A stretch of 64,000 nucleotides of DNA from CAYPAV01 sp964408805 (GTDB lineage Bacteria > Pseudomonadota > Alphaproteobacteria > UBA8366), in NCBI GenBank assembly GCA_964408805.1, contig CAYPAV010000014.1:54185-118184 (forward strand), read 5' to 3'. Each line of letters begins with the position of its first letter. The first letter of the stretch is position 1. Positions 63,364 to 64,000 of the stretch are shown piece by piece. A model generated the notes under the pieces. The model made no database searches. It had not been told where the DNA came from and saw nothing but the letters and a program-made list of their open reading frames with translations. The translations under genes were made by a program, and so were the position numbers.

Positions 63364-63439
63364 GTCCCCTTCGTCTAGTGGCCTAGGACATCGGCCTCTC
63401 ACGCCGAAAACAGGGGTTCGACTCCCCTAGGGGACGCCA
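63364..63439 (+). tRNA. tRNA-Glu (anticodon CTC)
   Basis: 76 bases including encoded CCA. Acceptor GTCCCCT pairs with AGGGGAC, and the anticodon stem TCGGC/GCCGA encloses the loop CTCTCAC with anticodon CTC. The T-loop GGTTCGACTCC is normal. An integrase gene follows 104 bases downstream, so the 3' end is a probable attachment site. Confidence 0.93.
63410..63439 (+). other. Probable attachment site (attL) at the tRNA-Glu 3' end
   Basis: Tyrosine integrases commonly use the T-arm and 3' end of a tRNA as target. Here sequence composition falls to AT-richer values directly after the CCA, and the integrase begins within about 100 bases. The matching direct repeat would lie outside the window. 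Confidence 0.5.
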
Positions 63440-63542
63440 ATTATATTCGATATTCCCTTATTTTCTGCCGATTTATTGGGGTATCGGACAGCTTTAGCTA
63501 CAAAATTAGCTACAAAAGCATGCGGATATGCTAACATTCGGC

Positions 63543-64000
63543 ATGAAATATGTGCAGATGGACCGCAATGGTCGCTATCGATATCGGCGCAGTATACCCA
63601 AACGCTATCGTCCTTACTTTCAGAATCGGCACGAATACCTCAAGGTTCTGGGCAAGACAGAGGCGGAAATGCTGGAAGCGTATTCTGACGTCCACTCAAA
63701 TTATGAGCAAATTTTAGCGGTCGCCAAGAAACACTCACCTAATAAGTCCCAAAATGGTTCAAATAGCGTGATTGACCGCAAGTCTAGATTTGAAAACGAG
63801 GGGTTCTCTACTGGGCCTGCCCAAAGCGTCGACGAACAATATGCAAGGGATGCAGCCGCCCAAACTATACTCGATAAATATCAACGTGATGCTAAAGGGG
63901 CCTATGTCGATGTCCCCGCATGGGAAGAGGCAGACGTCAAAGCTCTTTGTGACTTGCCCCCAGGTTTCGTACCAATCGTTATGTTAGACCTTGCTCGTTG
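63543..64000 (+). CDS. Tyrosine-type site-specific integrase, N-terminal part (runs off window)
   Basis: The frame is open from ATG 63543 (ATG 63528 is an in-frame alternative) to the window end, giving at least 152 residues. The start KYVQMDRNGRYRYRRSIPKR matches the N-terminal arm-binding domain seen in phage-type integrases of the DUF6538 group, which recognise repeats at element ends. The catalytic domain is outside the window. AT-richer codon use than the chromosome and location beside tRNA-Glu indicate the end of an integrated element. Confidence 0.75.
   Translation, partial: MKYVQMDRNGRYRYRRSIPKRYRPYFQNRHEYLKVLGKTEAEMLEAYSDVHSNYEQILAVAKKHSPNKSQNGSNSVIDRKSRFENEGFSTGPAQSVDEQYARDAAAQTILDKYQRDAKGAYVDVPAWEEADVKALCDLPPGFVPIVMLDLAR

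Overview
The window looks like chromosome of a GC-rich alphaproteobacterium, most likely Rhodospirillales-like. This rests on the serC leader-serA pair, hisZ followed by purA, an alphaproteobacterial rpoH, a DUF6476-type protein next to an RluD-type enzyme, and uniformly GC-rich codon use. No lineage marker is decisive. Two genes (hybrid kinase at 1306-4610, SDR at 45523-46259) are broken by single missing bases, and a third (pseudokinase at 56543-58573) by an in-frame stop. Some of these may be sequence errors rather than biology.

Layout. 75-5564 (+): a signalling block with a REC/HD-GYP regulator, a hybrid histidine kinase, a degenerate receiver and a STAS protein. 5577-18898 (-): a tightly coupled catabolic operon encoding a PhnN/AMP-phosphorylase-like fusion, NadC, UPF0280, a 6-hydroxynicotinate-reductase-like protein, an XDH-type molybdenum hydroxylase (two genes) and HyuB/HyuA, with a MarR gene upstream. 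A promoter and a perfect palindrome lie between marR and hyuA. 18909-26460: a Mur ligase and a hydrolase (-) divergent from a Ddl-HyuA-HyuB operon (+). 26479-43470: acyl-CoA and small-molecule metabolism (acyl-CoA dehydrogenases, enoyl-CoA hydratase, acyl-CoA ligase, proline-racemase family, PhyH, SDR, MDR, MTA/SAH nucleosidase, nitronate monooxygenase, RidA) with two MFS transporters and several secreted or unknown proteins. 43526-45504: a complete IS1595-type element with 24-bp inverted repeats, 8-bp target duplications and three candidate passenger genes. 45523-49941: SDR, GST, DOPA-dioxygenase-like, EF-hand-like and SLC13 genes. 50030-63271: mostly core genes (serC, serA, hisZ, purA, rpoH, rluD, ltaE). 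63364-64000: tRNA-Glu(CTC) followed at once by the start of a tyrosine-type integrase, which marks the left end of an integrated element running off the window.

How genes may work together. The 5.5-18.9 kb operon is the best candidate for an undescribed system. NadC consumes PRPP to turn quinolinate into nicotinate mononucleotide. An AMP-phosphorylase-like enzyme could release the base and ribose 1,5-bisphosphate. The PhnN domain fused to it could turn ribose 1,5-bisphosphate back into PRPP. The molybdenum hydroxylase, the 6-hydroxynicotinate-reductase-like protein and the ATP-dependent HyuA/B pair could then hydroxylate, reduce and open the pyridine ring. This is inference from gene content and coupling, not demonstrated. 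A second strong observation is a perfect CIRCE element overlapping the predicted rpoH promoter, which suggests HrcA control of the heat-shock sigma factor.
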